From: Microbacterium trichothecenolyticum
GTDB taxonomy: Bacteria; Actinomycetota; Actinomycetes; Actinomycetales; Microbacteriaceae
Length of the DNA: 64,000 bases
NCBI RefSeq assembly: GCF_030818955.1
Contig: NZ_JAUTBF010000001.1
Location: forward strand, 2,914,001 to 2,978,000
Direction: 5' to 3'
The notes under the pieces were generated by a model. That model did no database searches. It had not been told where the DNA came from and saw only the letters and a list, made by a program, of their open reading frames with translations. Below, piece after piece: positions 19,379 to 28,496 of the stretch (position 1 is the first letter of the stretch; every line of letters starts with the position of its first letter). Made by a program: the position numbers and the translations under genes.

Positions 19379-20551
19379 TCATTCGTCCTCGTATCGCATC
19401 GGCGTCTCGATCACTTCGAGGATTGCGGGCGCGTACCATCGCTCGCGCCCCCCGCGCCCGTGCGTACCGAGCGAGCGAAGCCATCCCCTCGTCTCGGCGT
19501 TCTTGATGAGGTTGCGAGCTCCCTGGTTGGTGAGCTCCAGACCATCCTGGATGGATTTGACCGTGACGAACGGGTTGCGCACGATGATGTCGACAAGTCG
19601 CGGCAGGCTCGACCGCTCCTTGATCGCCTCGGCGTGGTAGCTCTCGCGAATCGCGATGAGACGTCGAGAGCGAGACACTGCATCCTCCGCCTGAGCGCGG
19701 ACGGCGTCGAGGAAGAAGACGAGCCATCCCTCGATGTCCGCGGTCTCTCGCACGGCCTGCAATCGCTCGTAGTACTCCTCGCGATGGGTTTCGAAGTAGT
19801 TGGAGAGGTAGAGCAGGGGTAAGGAGAGACGGTTGCGCTCCATCAGGATGAGATTGATGAGCAGGCGCCCGATGCGTCCGTTGCCGTCCAGGAACGGGTG
19901 GATGGTCTCGAACTGGTAGTGCATGAGCGCCGCCTGGATGAGCGCGGGAAGGACGCGGCCGTCGTCGTTGACGAATCGTTCCCAATCCGTGAGGAGCTCG
20001 CCGAGGTGGTTCGGCAACGGAGGGACGAACGTCGCAGTGTCGGGGGTCGCTCCCGCTCGACCCACCCACACCGGCGAACGACGGAACTCTCCGGGTGATT
20101 TCTCTTCGCCTCGAACTCCGGTGAGGAGTGTCTCATGTACCTGAAGGATGAGCCGCTGGGTGAGGGGGAGAGTCACCGCCAGTTCGTAGGCCTGCTTCGT
20201 TGCTTCCACGTAGCGATGGACTTCGGCGGTGTCATCGTTGCGTGCGTCGGCATCGATCTCAGCCTGAAACACCTCCGACAAGGACGCTTGGGTGCCTTCG
20301 ATCCGCGAACTGGCGAGAGCCTCTCGGCGGAGGTAGGGCCCGATCAGCAGGGTGGGATCGGTGATCAGCGTGCCGAGACCCTGCAGATGACCGAGCGCCG
20401 CGTCCGCTTCCGAGAGAGACGACACCACCGCAGCGGAGAGATCGAGTTGCCGAGGCACGGGCTTGGGCAGGTAGTAGACGAAAGCATCCTTCTTGCCGGG
20501 TTCGCGAGTCGCACGGCCGAAAGCGGAGTCTGCAAATCGAGTGGCATCCAC
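19379..20551 (-). CDS. Fic family protein (AMPylator fold) with winged-helix C-terminus
   Basis: A 390-residue Fic-domain protein. The catalytic motif HPFLDGNGRIGR is complete (about 205-216). The N-terminal inhibitory motif (S/T)xxxE(G/N) is present as SSRIEGT (about 82-88), so this is a class II, self-inhibited Fic protein. The C-terminus (LVDIIVRNPFVTVKSIQDGL) forms a winged-helix domain typical of the Fic/DUF4172-like standalone family. Such proteins attach AMP, or other nucleotide groups, to target proteins. No antitoxin gene is adjacent. ATG 20551 follows an unusually AT-rich promoter region. Confidence 0.93.
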   Translation of the reverse strand: MDATRFADSAFGRATREPGKKDAFVYYLPKPVPRQLDLSAAVVSSLSEADAALGHLQGLGTLITDPTLLIGPYLRREALASSRIEGTQASLSEVFQAEIDADARNDDTAEVHRYVEATKQAYELAVTLPLTQRLILQVHETLLTGVRGEEKSPGEFRRSPVWVGRAGATPDTATFVPPLPNHLGELLTDWERFVNDDGRVLPALIQAALMHYQFETIHPFLDGNGRIGRLLINLILMERNRLSLPLLYLSNYFETHREEYYERLQAVRETADIEGWLVFFLDAVRAQAEDAVSRSRRLIAIRESYHAEAIKERSSLPRLVDIIVRNPFVTVKSIQDGLELTNQGARNLIKNAETRGWLRSLGTHGRGGRERWYAPAILEVIETPMRYEDE

Positions 20552-20582
20552 GCTGCCAAACTACAACGGAAACGCTTCTAAT

Positions 20583-20622
20583 TTGGAGCGTCAATTTAAT
20601 AAGTCAATTACCGTTGGAGCGT
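20583..20622. promoter_or_regulatory. AT-rich composite repeat upstream of fic
   Basis: TTGGAGCGT occurs at 20583-20591 and 20614-20622, exactly 31 bp apart. Between them GTCAATT occurs twice (20590-20596 and 20603-20609). The block is strikingly AT-rich for this genome and lies about 35 bp upstream of the fic start, so it is a likely operator/promoter. Confidence 0.5.
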
Positions 20623-20707
20623 GGGGGTTACCGTCCAACGTCGCGCCGGACTTCGTGGGAGCGTCGCGCGGGCGCGCGGCTGAGCACGAGCTCTGATAGC
20701 ACGGGCG

Positions 20708-20775
20708 TGACAGTGCCCTGACAGCGCCCCTGTCTCCGTGACAGCGGCGCGACAGCGCGCCCGGCGCATCCTGTC
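20708..20775. promoter_or_regulatory. Repeated (T/C)GACAG boxes upstream of the DrrAB-type exporter
   Basis: GACAG boxes at 20709, 20720, 20740 and 20751 and inverted CTGTC boxes at 20730 and 20771 fill the 70 bp before the ATPase start at 20779. GACAGCGCCCCTGTC (20720-20734) is a perfect 5-bp-armed dyad. Probably a multi-site operator for a drug-responsive regulator encoded elsewhere. Confidence 0.5.
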
Positions 20776-20778
20776 GTC

Positions 20779-21789
20779 ATGACCACTTCATCCACCCGCA
20801 CTCCCGCGGTCCGAGCCGAAGGGCTCGTCAAGACGTTCGGCTCGAACAGAGCCGTCGACGGCGTCGATCTCGTCGTCGAAGCCGGCACGGTCTACGGCGT
20901 GCTCGGCCCCAACGGTGCCGGCAAGACCACCACCATCAGCATGCTGACGACGCTCCTGCGTCCCGACGGCGGCCGGGCCGAGATCTTCGGCCACGACGTC
21001 GCGCGCGAACCGCATGTCGTGCGCCAGCTCATCGGCCTGACCGGGCAGTTCGCCTCGGTCGATGAGAAGCTCTCGGCCACCGAGAACCTCATGATCTTCG
21101 GGCGCCTCCTTGGCCTCTCCCGTGCCGACGCCCGTCGCAAGGCGAGCGAGCTGCTCGAGGAGTTCGGCCTGACCGAGGCGGCATCCCGTCCGCTCGCGAA
21201 GTTCTCCGGCGGCATGCGTCGACGCCTCGATCTCGCGGCCTCCCTCATCGCGCAGCCGCCGCTGATCTTCCTCGACGAGCCGACCACGGGTCTCGACCCC
21301 CGCACGCGCGGACAGATGTGGGACACGATCCGCCGGCTCGTGGCATCCGGATCCACCGTCGTGCTCACCACGCAGTACCTCGACGAGGCCGACCAGCTCG
21401 CCGACCGCATCGCCGTCATCGACCGCGGACGCGTCGTCGCCGAGGGCACGGCTCTCGAGCTCAAGGCGTCGGTCGGGCAGGCCTCGCTCGTCCTGCGGCT
21501 GAAGCCCGGATCCGACCTCGAAACCGCTCGCGCCACGGTCGGACGGGTCCTGGATGCCACGGCCATCGTCTCGCCGGAGGCGGCGCGCCTCACGGTGCCG
21601 ATGTCCGACCCCGACCAGGTCACCGACCTGCTCGTGGCCTTCCGCGAGGAGGGCCTGCACCTGAGCGAGTTCAGCGTGCAGCAGCCCACCCTCGACGAGG
21701 TCTTCCTCACCCTCACCGGCTCGGGTGTACCGAGCGACGACACCGCGGCGCGCGAGAGCGCCGACGACCTGGAAGGAGTCCGCTCATGA
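20779..21789 (+). CDS. DrrA-type ABC transporter ATP-binding protein
   Basis: A 336-residue ATPase. Walker A is GPNGAGKTTT, the signature is KFSGGMRRRLDLAASL, Walker B is LIFLDEPTTGLD, and the switch region is TQYLDEADQLADRI. The long C-terminal extension (about 230-336) ending in QQPTLDEVFLTLTG is the daunorubicin-resistance (DrrA) type. With the following permease it should form an exporter for a hydrophobic drug or lipid. The gene overlaps the permease by ATGA. The region upstream carries repeated GACAG boxes. Confidence 0.93.
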   Translation: MTTSSTRTPAVRAEGLVKTFGSNRAVDGVDLVVEAGTVYGVLGPNGAGKTTTISMLTTLLRPDGGRAEIFGHDVAREPHVVRQLIGLTGQFASVDEKLSATENLMIFGRLLGLSRADARRKASELLEEFGLTEAASRPLAKFSGGMRRRLDLAASLIAQPPLIFLDEPTTGLDPRTRGQMWDTIRRLVASGSTVVLTTQYLDEADQLADRIAVIDRGRVVAEGTALELKASVGQASLVLRLKPGSDLETARATVGRVLDATAIVSPEAARLTVPMSDPDQVTDLLVAFREEGLHLSEFSVQQPTLDEVFLTLTGSGVPSDDTAARESADDLEGVRS

Positions 21790-22589
21790 GCGCCCTCACC
21801 CTCGACCGCGACCTGCCTCGCACCGCGAGCCTCGCGCAGACCCTGCGAAACACCCTCACCATGGCGGGCCGCGGGCTGCTGAAGATCCGCCGCACCCCCG
21901 AGCAGCTCATCGACGTGACGGTGCAGCCGATCCTGTTCACCCTGATGTTCACGTACATCTTCGGCGGCGCGATCGCCGGAGACGTGCAGAGCTACCTACC
22001 GATCATCATCCCCGGCATCCTCGTGCAGACCGTCATCACGACCTCGGTCGTGACGGGCACGCAGCTGCGCGAAGACATGGACAAGGGTGTGTTCGACCGG
22101 TTCCGGTCGCTGCCGATCGCGCGCATCGCGCCCTTGTCGGGGGCGTTGCTCGCCGACACCGTCCGCTATGCCATCGCCACCGTGCTGACGTTCACGATGG
22201 GCTTCATCATGGGTCTGCGTCCCGAGGGGGGCATCTGGGCCGTGGGCGCCGCGGGCCTGCTCGTCATCGCGTGCTCGTGGGCGATCAGCTGGATCTTCGC
22301 GTTCTTCGGCGTCATCGCGCGCAGCGCCTCGAGCGTGCAGGGCATCTCGATGCTCATCCTGTTCCCGCTGACGTTCCTGTCGAACGCCTTCGTGCCCTCG
22401 AACACGATGCCGTCGTGGCTGCAGTGGTTCGTCGACGTGAACCCGGTCTCGCACCTGGTCACCGCGGTGCGCGACCTCGTGAACACCGGCACGGCGGGCT
22501 CCGACGTGGTCGTCTCGCTCATCGGCGCGGCGGTGATCGTGGCGATCTTCGCGCCGTTGACGGTGCGCGCCTACATGCGCAAGGCGTGA
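21786..22589 (+). CDS. DrrB-type ABC-2 permease
   Basis: A 267-residue ABC-2 membrane protein with six transmembrane segments. Characteristic elements are TVQPILFTLMFTYIFGGAI, GVFDRFRSLPIARIAPLSG and FPLTFLSNAFVPSNTMP, the last typical of DrrB. It pairs with the ATPase upstream, whose stop overlaps its ATG at 21786. Likely role: self-resistance or export of a hydrophobic compound. No biosynthetic cluster is adjacent. Confidence 0.93.
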   Translation: MSALTLDRDLPRTASLAQTLRNTLTMAGRGLLKIRRTPEQLIDVTVQPILFTLMFTYIFGGAIAGDVQSYLPIIIPGILVQTVITTSVVTGTQLREDMDKGVFDRFRSLPIARIAPLSGALLADTVRYAIATVLTFTMGFIMGLRPEGGIWAVGAAGLLVIACSWAISWIFAFFGVIARSASSVQGISMLILFPLTFLSNAFVPSNTMPSWLQWFVDVNPVSHLVTAVRDLVNTGTAGSDVVVSLIGAAVIVAIFAPLTVRAYMRKA

Positions 22590-22626
22590 ACTAGGCACCC
22601 CCGGGGCGTGGGGCGCAGGTGCGGGT

Positions 22627-22651
22627 GGTGACGCACGGTGTCCGCGTCACC
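22627..22651. terminator. Hairpin between the exporter and the nSTAND gene
   Basis: GGTGACGC (22627-22634) and GCGTCACC (22644-22651) form an 8-bp stem with a 9-nt loop. It covers the stop codon of the minus-strand gene (22647-22649), between two convergent genes. Confidence 0.5.
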
Positions 22652-25600
22652 CGCACATCGTGATGTTCTCGGGGATAGACGGCGCCAGTGACGTCGCCTC
22701 GGCGATCTGCAACGGGTCGCCGACCTGCGAGCAGATCGTCGCGACTGCGCGGGACGCGTCCAGGTCCCACCACCAGAGCAGACCGGCGAAAGTGGATGCC
22801 ACCATCTTGCTGTCTCCCGACACGAACTTCGCCGACGTGATCTCTGTGCGCATCGGACCGGTGAGGGTGAGGTCGATGGGACCGATCGACTGCCCGTTCT
22901 CGCTGACCTCTCGGACCTCGACGTGGTCCACTGTCGCAATCGACAGACGGGAGCCGTCGGATGAGAAGGCGACGTCGCGAGGGGTGGCGGTCAGTCCCGC
23001 GACCGAGGCGAGCATGCGCGGTGACGACGGGTCGGAGACGTCCACGATGCCGACCTGGAGGCTCTCCGTGGTGTAAGCGATCTGCCCGGGGTGGCTTGGC
23101 CGCCGCGCGATGGCGACCGGCTGAACGTCGCCGAAGGCGACGCTTCCGACGGGGACGCCGCGGACCAGGTCCCATACGAGGAGAGACCGCGTCCCGTCGT
23201 CGATCACGAGAGTGTCATCGTCACTGAAGGCCATGGACCCGCCCGTCGTGACGGGAACCCGCGACTGCATGGACAGTCGGACACCTGCGCCGGGGGCCTC
23301 AGGATCATCCTCGATCCCCAGGATGACCACGTGGTCCATCGATTGATCGCCGACAGCGATACGTGTGCCGTCCGGCGAGTAGTCGACCTCCGTCATGAGG
23401 GCACCGGGCAAGACGTCGGTCAGTACCGTCGGGTCGCTCAGCGCATCCTCGCCCACCCGCCAGACGAGGACTGCGCCATACCCGGCGCTCACGACGAAGC
23501 GTCCGTCTGGTGAGACCGCCACGCCGTAGCGCGTCAGGATATGAGGATCGGGGACGGACAGGTCCTTCCTCGTACCGTCCTGCAGCAGCCGAGTGACGTG
23601 CAGGATGCCGTCCCCGGAGCCGAGCGTCGCCACGGTGCGGGTGCCCGCAGCATCTGTCGCGATGTCGAACACACGTCCCCGCGACGATGCCATCGGCAGG
23701 GAGCCGTTCGGCCACAGTGTCGTCGTTCCGTTGACCATGTAAGTCGCGAGCATCGTTCCCGAGCGAACCACCGAGGTCGGCAGAGACGACAGCAGTTGTG
23801 TTTTGACGAGGACGCCGTCCGACGTGAAGATGCGCAGCGTCTGATCCGACGCGACCCCTGCCACACCTCCGTCGGCGAGGAACGTCGCGGAGTTCGCCCA
23901 CGACTCGAAACCGTGGGCGGTGGCGGTCAGCTGCGGTGCGCCATCAGGGTCGACGGCACCCAGTGCAAGGGTGAAAGCCTGCGTCGGGATCGCGAAGCGT
24001 GAGCCGTCGTCCGACAACGTCACGGACTGCGCCCGGGCGGGGACGACGGCGGGAGCTGACCACCGAGCGTCGCCCAGGGGGTCGGTGAGCGTCGCGATGG
24101 TGCCGTCGCGCCCGGCCGCGAGCACCGTCCTGCCGGCCGACGCGAGGCCCATCACCGCCGTCGGTGTGCTTCCGTCGTCGCGACGAGGACCGTCGATGGG
24201 CGTCAGCACGCGCGTCGCGGTCGGTGTGATCTGGAGACGTTGGATCGTGCCGTCTGCACCACCGAAGAGAGCGCCGCTCCCGTCCGGGAGGATCGTCACC
24301 GAGTCGGACTTCGACGGCACCGTGACGCATCCGACGAGTTGGGGGACGCCGGCGACGTTCCATACGCACGCCTGCGCGGGGTCGCCCGCGACGTCCTCAC
24401 CCGTGGCTGCGAGAAGCCGTCGTCCGCCCGCATCGACCAGATCGAGGGCGTACGTGTGGGACTGCGGCGTCGTGATGGTGGCGCGGATCGCGCCGGTATC
24501 GGCATCGATCAGTCGCACGGTGTGCTCTGCCCCACCCTGCGCGATCACCCCGTCGATCGTTGCCAGAGCTCCCGGCCCCTCCGTGGATGTCAGCCGTCGC
24601 GGTTGGGGTTGGGCCGTCAGGGAGAGCAGGTTCGAATCCGTGGTCTGGTTGCTCCGCACGGCGTGCGCGGCGATGGCGAGCTGAGCTCCCTCTGCCGGCA
24701 TCGTCTCGGAGACCACCTGGGCGCGTGCGGCCAGCTCCTGGCTGCGGTAGTCGGTGCTCGCGGCATCCAGGCTCACGGCCGTGGAGCCGGCTACGCCCCC
24801 GAGTATGAGCGAGACCACCAGTGAGACGGCGGCCACGAGGATCGCGGCGCGGAGTCTGCGCCGGGAGGAACGCAGACGCGCATTCTCTGCGTTCGCGGCC
24901 CGCAACCGTCCCTCGTGCGCATCTCTGCTCGCCTCGACGAACTCGTGCTCGGTGAGCGACAGGGCTGCATCGGCGGGGGAGCCTGCGTCATGCTGCTGCG
25001 CTTCGATGATGCCGAGGGCGTTGCCGGCGTTGAGCAGGTCTGCAGGACGCCCCGACTCGTCCCAGAACACGGCATAGCGAGCCAGCATTCGTCGGGCGAT
25101 GCTCCACTCGTGCGCCGAGGCGAGCCAGGCGTCGAGCCGCGGCCAGGCGCGAAGGATGAGGTCGTGCGCGATCACCACCTCCGTGTCGTCGGTGATGAGC
25201 AGGTGCGCCTCGCGGAGGGTCGAGATCACCTCGACGGATGCCGTGTCGCCGAAGCGCGTGCGCGCGACGGCGCGGCGGCTCGGGGGCGCCGTGTCGAGCC
25301 TCAGCATCTCGCGGAGCACCGGCCAGCATGCGGCTTGTGCTTCGGGCGAGAGCCGGTCGTAAGCGGATTCGGCAGCGGATTCGATCGAGGTGGCCACGCT
25401 GCCCGTACGCACGTAATCGGCGGCGTCTATGCGCGTCGGATCGGCTCGCTGATCCCAGAGCGTGCGCATCGTTTGCGACAACAGAGGCAGAGCGCCCACG
25501 AGAGACTCCGCTACGGGGGCGTTTGCGGCATGACCTTTCACACCCACGTCGGACAAGATCATCTCGACCAGCTCGGGCGCCAGCGACACGCCTCGACGTG

Positions 25601-26474
25601 CGGTCGGTTCTACGACGATCTCGCGCGCGTCGTCTGCCGTAATCGGCCCCAGAACGAAACTGTGGCGTTCGAGGGCGTCCCGGAGCACGGCGACATCGGT
25701 CAGAGACGCCATCGCGTCGGCACGCGCGACCACGATGACGGCGGTGTTCGCGCAGTGCTCCTGGACGAAGGCGAGGTCGTCGAGCAGCCGCGTGGCGAGA
25801 GCGGCATCCGGAAGCGTCCAGAGGCTCTCCGCCTGGTCGAGGACGATGATGTCGGGCGCATCTTCCGTCTGTTCTCGTGCAGCCGAGAGGGCGGTCTCGG
25901 CCGCCGGGGACGGCCACACGATGACGGCGGAACGCGCAGGCGTCACGGTGGAGACCGCCGCAGCCACCAGCGACGACTTGCCGACCCCGGAGCGACCTGT
26001 CAGGAGCAGGATCGGTGGCTCCTCACCGTTCAGTCGTCGTTCGATCCGCTCGCGGAGCGCCTCTCGTGCGTCGCCCCGTCCCGCGTACTCGGCCGCGGTC
26101 GAAAGATCGAAGGGACGCATCCCCGGGTAGGGCGAGCCTCCGTACGCCTCCCGCGCGCGACTGCCGTTGTCGCGCAGAGCGTTCCACCAGTCCACGATGC
26201 CCACACCGCCGTCAACCCCCGCACGGTCGGCGACGTCGAGGACCACCGCGAGGCGCCAGAACTTCTCGCGCATTCCGACCTGGGGAACGTAGCGTCCGCT
26301 CAACCAGCCCTGCAGCGTCGCGATGACGACACCTGTCTGTCGGGCGAGGTCGCGGTACGACAGTCCGCGGGAGCGGCGCACCCGGTCGAGCTCTGCGGCG
26401 ACGGCCTCCCTCCCGCCCGTGAGAGCGCGTTCGAAACGTGCGCGACGAGTGGACATGGGGGACGGGTCGGTCAT
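22647..26474 (-). CDS. HTH - nSTAND1 NTPase - transmembrane - beta-propeller protein
   Basis: A 1275-residue multi-domain protein. An N-terminal XRE-like helix-turn-helix (about 38-61, LSYRDLARQTGVVIATLQGW) is followed by a STAND-type NTPase of the nSTAND1 group. Its markers are YPGMRPFDL, Walker A GRSGVGKSS (about 159-167) and Walker B IIVLDQAESLW (about 209-219). One membrane helix lies at about 542-564. The C-terminal ~700 residues form WD40-like repeats (VAVSPDGRFVVSAGYGAVLV, VAFSSDGSRLSIATVDHVEV). Proteins of this plan are signal-responsive switches in actinobacteria, with the propeller probably outside the membrane. ATG 26474 is favoured over 26456 because GTGAGG precedes it. Ligand and output are unknown. 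Confidence 0.85.
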   Translation of the reverse strand: MTDPSPMSTRRARFERALTGGREAVAAELDRVRRSRGLSYRDLARQTGVVIATLQGWLSGRYVPQVGMREKFWRLAVVLDVADRAGVDGGVGIVDWWNALRDNGSRAREAYGGSPYPGMRPFDLSTAAEYAGRGDAREALRERIERRLNGEEPPILLLTGRSGVGKSSLVAAAVSTVTPARSAVIVWPSPAAETALSAAREQTEDAPDIIVLDQAESLWTLPDAALATRLLDDLAFVQEHCANTAVIVVARADAMASLTDVAVLRDALERHSFVLGPITADDAREIVVEPTARRGVSLAPELVEMILSDVGVKGHAANAPVAESLVGALPLLSQTMRTLWDQRADPTRIDAADYVRTGSVATSIESAAESAYDRLSPEAQAACWPVLREMLRLDTAPPSRRAVARTRFGDTASVEVISTLREAHLLITDDTEVVIAHDLILRAWPRLDAWLASAHEWSIARRMLARYAVFWDESGRPADLLNAGNALGIIEAQQHDAGSPADAALSLTEHEFVEASRDAHEGRLRAANAENARLRSSRRRLRAAILVAAVSLVVSLILGGVAGSTAVSLDAASTDYRSQELAARAQVVSETMPAEGAQLAIAAHAVRSNQTTDSNLLSLTAQPQPRRLTSTEGPGALATIDGVIAQGGAEHTVRLIDADTGAIRATITTPQSHTYALDLVDAGGRRLLAATGEDVAGDPAQACVWNVAGVPQLVGCVTVPSKSDSVTILPDGSGALFGGADGTIQRLQITPTATRVLTPIDGPRRDDGSTPTAVMGLASAGRTVLAAGRDGTIATLTDPLGDARWSAPAVVPARAQSVTLSDDGSRFAIPTQAFTLALGAVDPDGAPQLTATAHGFESWANSATFLADGGVAGVASDQTLRIFTSDGVLVKTQLLSSLPTSVVRSGTMLATYMVNGTTTLWPNGSLPMASSRGRVFDIATDAAGTRTVATLGSGDGILHVTRLLQDGTRKDLSVPDPHILTRYGVAVSPDGRFVVSAGYGAVLVWRVGEDALSDPTVLTDVLPGALMTEVDYSPDGTRIAVGDQSMDHVVILGIEDDPEAPGAGVRLSMQSRVPVTTGGSMAFSDDDTLVIDDGTRSLLVWDLVRGVPVGSVAFGDVQPVAIARRPSHPGQIAYTTESLQVGIVDVSDPSSPRMLASVAGLTATPRDVAFSSDGSRLSIATVDHVEVREVSENGQSIGPIDLTLTGPMRTEITSAKFVSGDSKMVASTFAGLLWWWDLDASRAVATICSQVGDPLQIAEATSLAPSIPENITMCG

Positions 26475-26755
26475 CGGGCGGCGCCTCACTCGCAATCGTG
26501 GAGAGGGCTCCGACGATATCGCCACCGCGCGCCTCGACGAGGCCACGAGGGGGTAGCGGGGCCGTTTCGAACGCTCCCGAACGGGGGCCTCCCGCGCGGG
26601 ATTCCTCCCGTCTCGTCGGGTCGCGCATCCGAAGACGTTCGGTTACGCCGCGACCCGATGTCGCGAGCGTCCCGTCTCCCTACGCTGACGGCTACAGAGG
26701 GGTGGTCATGCCGCGCCACCTCATCTGCACCTTCACCCGACCCGAGGGGACGACT

Positions 26756-27172
26756 ATGGGGAAGCACCACAAGAAAGCCGGCGATGGCGTCGATATCGTC
26801 ACCGCCCTGCCGGCTACCGATATCGCACGTCACGCCAAGAAAGCGCTCGACATCAGCAAGGGGTCCGGCCTCGGCAAAGCGCGGATGGCCCTCACGGGCG
26901 AATCGGCGGACGGATTGACGTTCGCCGTCCAGAACATTCTGGGCATGACGCTCACGCAGTTCCGTCTCACCATCACCGACGACGGCTCCCGGCGTACCGC
27001 CGTCGCAGCGCTGGGGGAGTACACCACTTCCCAGACCACCGTCTACTTCATCCCGATCATGCCGAAGACGATCGAGGGCTACTCCGACTACATGCGGTGG
27101 TGCGCCGCTCTGTCGGAGTTCGTCCAGGCCGCCGACTCCGCGGCGCGCGTGACCATGAGGAAGGCGCAGTGA
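26756..27172 (+). CDS. Uncharacterised 138-residue protein
   Basis: Starts at ATG 26756 behind a good Shine-Dalgarno (GAGGGGA). The N-terminus is Lys/His-rich (MGKHHKKAG). The body is predicted alpha/beta, with TLTQFRLTITDDGSRRTAVA and TTVYFIPIMPKTIEGY. No signal peptide or membrane segment. The TTSQTTVYFIP...KTIEGY pattern looks like a conserved small-protein family of Microbacteriaceae whose role I do not know. Its stop overlaps the start of the next gene (ATGA), starting a translationally coupled run of three genes. Confidence 0.7.
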   Translation: MGKHHKKAGDGVDIVTALPATDIARHAKKALDISKGSGLGKARMALTGESADGLTFAVQNILGMTLTQFRLTITDDGSRRTAVAALGEYTTSQTTVYFIPIMPKTIEGYSDYMRWCAALSEFVQAADSAARVTMRKAQ

Positions 27173-27414
27173 TGAGTGGCGTCCTGATCCTCCCCTCGCG
27201 GATGCTGTTCTACCAGGGAGACCTGCCCGGCTGGATGATCCCGGTCACCGTCATCGTTCTGGTGCTCGCGGCGGCCTACCAATGGCTGCGCCGGAGAAAC
27301 GCTGCCGCGCAGACACGCGTAGAGTCGGCGCGCCTGCGCGAGCAGCATCAGGCGCGGAGCGCGCAGACGCTATCGGCGGACGACTCCGTCCACCGAGGGG
27401 AAAGCGAGGCGTGA
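27172..27414 (+). CDS. Small single-pass membrane protein
   Basis: An 80-residue protein. A membrane helix at about 20-36 (GWMIPVTVIVLVLAAAYQWL) is followed by RRR and a charged cytoplasmic tail with many Arg, Gln and Glu. ATG 27172 overlaps the previous stop. The GTGA at its end overlaps the lipoprotein gene that follows. Function unrecognised; the coupling suggests it works with its two neighbours. Confidence 0.7.
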   Translation: MSGVLILPSRMLFYQGDLPGWMIPVTVIVLVLAAAYQWLRRRNAAAQTRVESARLREQHQARSAQTLSADDSVHRGESEA

Positions 27415-28451
27415 CGGCGACGTCCTCGGGGAGTCCCCGCCTCGCCGCGCACGAGCGAACCGTACGTCCACGGACGTACGTCCGGGCCGTGCGGCTGCCG
27501 GCTGTCGCCGTTGCCACCGCTACGCTGACGTTCGCGTTCACCGGGTGCGGGGGCGTCCCCGGTGCGACAGAGTCCGCGGTTGACGACAACCACCGGGCAG
27601 CGGAGGTCGTGACGACCTGGGTAGCGGACGACCTGGCCGATACCGGCGCCGGCGGCGCGTGGTTGTGCGGCGAGCTCAGTCCGGGTACGCAGCGGCGCGA
27701 CCTGACGTGGGCACAGCAGGACGCGCATCGGCCTGGGGCGGCCGGGACGGTCGAGGCGTCGCCGGTGAGCAGCGAGCCCTTTCCCACCGCCGACATCTCG
27801 CTGACCTCCGACGAATCCACGACGCCGGCGCGCTACCGGGTGTGGGTCGCGGGTGTCGGCACCGATCGCGAGTGCGTAGCGGGTCTTCGGTCACTGTCGG
27901 ATGGGTCGGCGACGACGGATCTCGCCGGGCGTGCGCCGCAGGTCGACCCACCGATGGACGGTCTTCCTGAGGCGGTCAGGTGCGCGGCAGTGTCGACGTA
28001 TGCGCTGGGGGCGGCCGCGGTGATCGACGGCACCTACACATCGAGCTCTGCGATCACGGCCGGGGAGCTCGGTTCTTGCACCCTCGTGCTCGATCCGGAC
28101 GGCAACGACGTCGTAGACGGAATGGAGCGCTTCACCGAGACCTCCGTCGTCATCACCGGCCACGTCTCCATGGACCCGGATGTGTGGGCTCCTCTGTGCG
28201 TCGGAGACGACGTTTCAGCGCCACTGACAGACCTGCCGCACGGATGGACCCGGGCGCAGTCCTGCTCCTCGAACGGCCGGACGCTGTCGCTGTCGTATCT
28301 CGTGGTCGCCCCGACGTCGGCTGACGATCATGCCGCCCTCGAGTGCGAGGTCCGCGCAGGCGGCGACCAGTCGTTGACGACTCTCGCGTTCGCTGCGAAC
28401 GAGGTCTGCGACGAAGCGCTCTACCAGGCACGGGGCCTCACCGGCGACTGA
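27411..28451 (+). CDS. Cysteine-rich lipoprotein, unknown function
   Basis: A 346-residue protein starting at GTG 27411. A long N-region with several Arg is followed by a hydrophobic core ending in the lipobox FTGC (Cys46). The exported part holds about eight further cysteines (WLCGEL, RECVAG, VRCAAV, GSCTLV, PLCVGD, QSCSSN, LECEVR, NEVCDE), suggesting disulfides. No known domain is recognised. The N-terminal part (AAEVVTTWVADDLADTG) may be a lid or binding region. Third gene of the overlapping run 26756-28451. Confidence 0.75.
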   Translation: MTATSSGSPRLAAHERTVRPRTYVRAVRLPAVAVATATLTFAFTGCGGVPGATESAVDDNHRAAEVVTTWVADDLADTGAGGAWLCGELSPGTQRRDLTWAQQDAHRPGAAGTVEASPVSSEPFPTADISLTSDESTTPARYRVWVAGVGTDRECVAGLRSLSDGSATTDLAGRAPQVDPPMDGLPEAVRCAAVSTYALGAAAVIDGTYTSSSAITAGELGSCTLVLDPDGNDVVDGMERFTETSVVITGHVSMDPDVWAPLCVGDDVSAPLTDLPHGWTRAQSCSSNGRTLSLSYLVVAPTSADDHAALECEVRAGGDQSLTTLAFAANEVCDEALYQARGLTGD

Positions 28452-28496
28452 CGCCTGCCGCCCGTCTTCGGCTCTCCTCTCCAGAAAGGCACCCTC

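Noticed and set aside
20779..22589. DrrAB exporter as part of a second biosynthetic cluster
   Set aside because: No biosynthetic genes flank it. fic and the nSTAND gene do not support a product pathway.
24620..24660. GGTTCGAATCC, a tRNA T-loop-like sequence
   Set aside because: It lies inside the coding sequence of the nSTAND protein. No acceptor, D or anticodon arms can be paired around it.
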